Below are positions 61,914 to 64,000 of a stretch of DNA of 64,000 bases, piece after piece. Origin of the DNA: Pectobacterium colocasium. Lineage in GTDB: Bacteria; Pseudomonadota; Gammaproteobacteria; Enterobacterales; Enterobacteriaceae. Under the pieces are notes generated by a model. The model was not told the DNA's origin. It searched no databases and saw only the letters and a program-made list of their open reading frames with translations. The position numbers were made by a program, and so were the translations under genes. The stretch's first letter is position 1, and each line of letters begins with the position of its first letter. The stretch lies in assembly GCF_020181655.1 (NCBI RefSeq), contig NZ_CP084032.1, positions 2,604,001-2,668,000 on the forward strand, given 5' to 3'.

Positions 61914-62849
61914 TCAATGAGCCGCATCCGTCGCCACCTGACTCAGATAATACGCTTCCCCCTGACGCAGCTCCGCCATCATGAAATCCAGAAAAGCCTG
62001 CTGCTGGGGCGCATGGGCTTTCCCTGCCAGCGTTTGAATCTGAAGCGAACGCTGGTCAAGCTGCCTGATGTTCAGCGGTTTCAGACGCATCGGTTCCTGC
62101 AAACACTTGTACATCACGGAATAGAAGCTACAGGCGGTGACCGCCCCCGGCGTGCTCATCGCATAGTAATAAAGCGTGGTGAAGTTGTTGCAGCACAGCG
62201 TCGGCTCCAGAAAAGTACCGTTCATGCGGCACGAGAGGTCAAACAGCTGGCGCAGCGTGGTCGACGGTTCCGGCAGCGCCAGCGGGAAAGGATGCAGATC
62301 CGCCAGTTGAATAGACTGCTGAGCCAGCGGATGATCGTCAGACATCAGCAGCATCAGCGGTGCAGGCAGCGCCAGTTCCACATTTACCCCCTGTTCAGGC
62401 GCCAGCGCAAACTGGAGTGCGATATCCACTTCGCCATTGCGGATCATCTGGGACACCTGCATCGCCGAGTCCACTTTTAGCGCAAAGGTGGTATCCGGGT
62501 CATGCTGGCGGAAACGCGCAAACAGCGTCGGCAGCAGATCAAACGCCATCCCTTCCGTGCAGCCGATGCGCAGCAGTGCCCGACGGCTGGCTTTCAGCCC
62601 CTGAATCTCCGCCACGGCAGCATCCATGTCCATCATGCTCTTGCGCACATGGTTTTCCAGAATGCGTCCGGCATCGTTTAACACCATGCCACGCGCGTGA
62701 CGCTCGAACAGCGGTACGCCGATGCGTTCCTCCAGCCGCTGGATTTGACGACTGATTGCAGAAACGGCCACAAACAGGTGCTGACTGGCGGCGCTAAGCG
62801 AACCGGTGGTGGCAACCACTAGGAAATAACGAATCTCGGAGCTGTGCAT
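61914..62849 (-). CDS. LysR-family transcriptional regulator
   Basis: I choose ATG 62849 (MHSSEIRYFLVVATTGSLSAASQHLFVAVSAISRQIQRLEERIGVPLFER, 311 residues) because AAGGA lies 8 bases upstream. An in-frame ATG at 62870 has a run of C before it instead. The N-terminal HTH is the LysR type; the C-terminal substrate domain is complete (GCTEGMAFDLLPTLFARFRQHDP). It is divergent from the M20 peptidase gene with a 142-bp intergenic region, the normal layout for LysR regulators of a neighbour. It probably controls the peptidase gene and itself in response to a small molecule, unknown. Confidence 0.93.
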   Translation of the reverse strand: MHSSEIRYFLVVATTGSLSAASQHLFVAVSAISRQIQRLEERIGVPLFERHARGMVLNDAGRILENHVRKSMMDMDAAVAEIQGLKASRRALLRIGCTEGMAFDLLPTLFARFRQHDPDTTFALKVDSAMQVSQMIRNGEVDIALQFALAPEQGVNVELALPAPLMLLMSDDHPLAQQSIQLADLHPFPLALPEPSTTLRQLFDLSCRMNGTFLEPTLCCNNFTTLYYYAMSTPGAVTACSFYSVMYKCLQEPMRLKPLNIRQLDQRSLQIQTLAGKAHAPQQQAFLDFMMAELRQGEAYYLSQVATDAAH

Positions 62850-62899
62850 GGCGGTGTTCCTTTCAGACATCGCGGGGGATTCGCAGGTTTATATTAAAA

Positions 62900-62938
62900 G
62901 CAAAGCTTAATTGCAATTTTTATTATTGTTGCAAAGCT
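62900..62938. promoter_or_regulatory. Direct GCAAAGCT repeats and TTGCAA palindromes between LysR and M20 genes
   Basis: GCAAAGCT occurs at 62900-62907 and 62931-62938 (31-bp period) and the palindrome TTGCAA at 62911 and 62929. They frame an AT-rich core in the middle of the divergent promoter region, a sensible place for a LysR operator. Binding is inferred. Confidence 0.4.
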
Positions 62939-62991
62939 CATTTTTTCTTTAAATATCGGTAACTTCGGCACATTATCCAGCAAGGAAAGGC

Positions 62992-64000
62992 ATGACCAGC
63001 GCAGACCTTATTCGTATCGCCTGTGAACGTTTCGATCGCGGAGAATTTAAACAGACGTTGGCCCGGCGTATTGCCCACGCCAGCGAGAGCCAGAAAGCCG
63101 GTAACCAGCGTGCACTGAACCGCTATCTGGCTGATGAGATCCAACCCGCGTTGCAGGCCATGGGGTTCAGCGTCACGTTCATCACCTCGTCAGACGACCG
63201 CCATCCTCCTTTTCTGTTGGCCGAACGTATTGAAGACCCCAGCCTGCCGACCGTGCTGTCTTACGGCCACGGGGATGTGGTTTTCGGTGATGAAGAAAAC
63301 TGGCGTGATGGGCTCAAACCGTGGGAATTGGTGGAGGAAGGCGACCACTGGTACGGGCGCGGCAGCGCGGATAACAAAGGCCAGCACAGTATTAACCTGA
63401 TGGCGCTGGAACAGGTATTTCAGGCGCGTGGGCAGCGTCTGGGCTTCAACTGCAAACTGCTGTTCGAGATGGGCGAAGAAATTGGTTCACCGGGGCTTGC
63501 CGAGCTGTGCCAACAGCACAAGCAGGCGCTGGCAGCCGATATCTTTATCGCCTCCGACGGGCCGCGCCTCAGCGCAGATCGCCCGACGCTGTTCCTTGGC
63601 TCTCGCGGCTGCGTCAATTTCCGCTTACGCATCAAGGCACGCGAGCAGGCCTACCATTCTGGCAACTGGGGTGGGCTGTTGAGCAATCCGGGGACACAGT
63701 TGGCGAACGCTGTCGCCAGTCTGGTCGACGGACAAGGACGGATGAAGATCGATGCCCTGCTGCCACCGCCGTTAACCCCCGCGCTGTGCGAAATCCTCAG
63801 CACGATTGATCCCGCTGGTGGTGAGAACGACCCGGTGATTGACGTAAACTGGGGCGCAGAGGGACTCACGCCTGCCGAGCGGTTATTCGGCTGGAACACG
63901 CTGGAAGTGTTGTCATTCATTACTGGCAATCCGCACAAGCCGGTGAACGCGATTCCCGCCGACGCCACGGCGATTTGCCAGTTACGCTTTGTCGTCGGTA
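62992..64000 (+). CDS. M20-family metallopeptidase, 3' end outside the window
   Basis: The frame opens at ATG 62992 (MTSADLIRIACERFDRG), with AAGGAAAGG just before it, and stays open to the right edge: 336 codons without stop. Metal-binding motifs of M20 peptidases are present: SYGHGDVV, WYGRGSADNKGQHS, LLFEMGEEIGSPGL (Glu pair) and ASDGPR, with HSGNWGG in the dimerisation part. Enzymes of this family hydrolyse peptides, N-acyl or carbamoyl amino acids using two metal ions, usually zinc; the substrate is not predictable here. It is divergent from the LysR gene, its likely regulator. The C-terminal ~100 residues are missing by window truncation only. Confidence 0.93.
   Translation, partial: MTSADLIRIACERFDRGEFKQTLARRIAHASESQKAGNQRALNRYLADEIQPALQAMGFSVTFITSSDDRHPPFLLAERIEDPSLPTVLSYGHGDVVFGDEENWRDGLKPWELVEEGDHWYGRGSADNKGQHSINLMALEQVFQARGQRLGFNCKLLFEMGEEIGSPGLAELCQQHKQALAADIFIASDGPRLSADRPTLFLGSRGCVNFRLRIKAREQAYHSGNWGGLLSNPGTQLANAVASLVDGQGRMKIDALLPPPLTPALCEILSTIDPAGGENDPVIDVNWGAEGLTPAERLFGWNTLEVLSFITGNPHKPVNAIPADATAICQLRFVVG

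Noticed and set aside
1..64000. tRNA, rRNA, complete mobile elements, CRISPR arrays
   Set aside because: I looked for tRNA-like cloverleaf ends, rRNA segments, transposase genes and regularly spaced short repeats and recognised none.

Overview
The window is a chromosomal segment of a soft-rot enterobacterium, almost certainly Pectobacterium. The basis is gene content and order: a complete group I (Hrp1) type III secretion (T3S) cluster of the Erwinia/Pectobacterium/Dickeya kind, flanked by a HecAB two-partner secretion locus. It also carries harpins HrpN and HrpW, the AvrE-family effector DspE with its chaperone DspF, and the HrpX/HrpY-HrpS-HrpL regulatory chain. The species cannot be fixed from sequence alone.

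Layout. 1-1000: the end of an XRE-type regulator, a short SymE-like protein, and a small AT-rich gene that is the probable immunity partner of the next locus. 992-20043 (minus strand): hecB-hecA, a CdiB/CdiA-type pair. HecA is a giant filamentous haemagglutinin of 5778 residues with a VENN motif, a variable C-terminal toxin-like module and a 1914-bp internal tandem duplication. 20379-21044: a GntR/FCD regulator. 21074-28384: dspF-dspE and the divergent hrpW plus a 107-residue companion, driven by back-to-back hrp boxes. 28445-37200: a strikingly AT-rich island inside the hrp cluster. It holds a five-gene chaperone-usher fimbrial operon, a possible 34-codon leader, a double winged-helix-like regulator and a small reverse-strand secreted protein. 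37249-44592 (minus strand): hrpN, then hrpF-G-hrcC-T-V, then hrpA-B-hrcJ-hrpD-E. 44929-46518: a CSS-motif EAL phosphodiesterase gene. 46631-51002 (minus strand): hrpS, hrpY, hrpX, hrpL. 51347-61883 (plus strand): hrpJ-hrcV-hrpQ-hrcN-hrpO-hrpP-hrcQRSTU. 61914-64000: a LysR regulator divergent from an M20 peptidase gene that runs off the window.

How it works together. The HrpX/HrpY two-component system is expected to activate hrpS; a GacA-box-like palindrome lies upstream of hrpS. HrpS with sigma-54 activates hrpL: a textbook -24/-12 promoter and a TGCAA-N4-TTGCA dyad are visible. HrpL, an ECF sigma factor, then recognises six hrp boxes in this window, all with an exact 15-bp spacer, before dspE, hrpW, hrpN, hrpF, hrpA and hrpJ. 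The three apparatus operons build the basal body, export gate, ATPase complex and Hrp pilus. HrpN, HrpW and DspE are the exported products. HrpV and HrpG are the known regulatory pair acting on HrpS. The fimbrial island and hecAB have no visible hrp box and look like separately controlled surface or competition systems.

The parts most likely to be new are the toxin/immunity and receptor-binding modules of HecA, the fimbrial island inserted between hrpW and hrpN with its coupled leader, and the internal start predicted in hrcQ.
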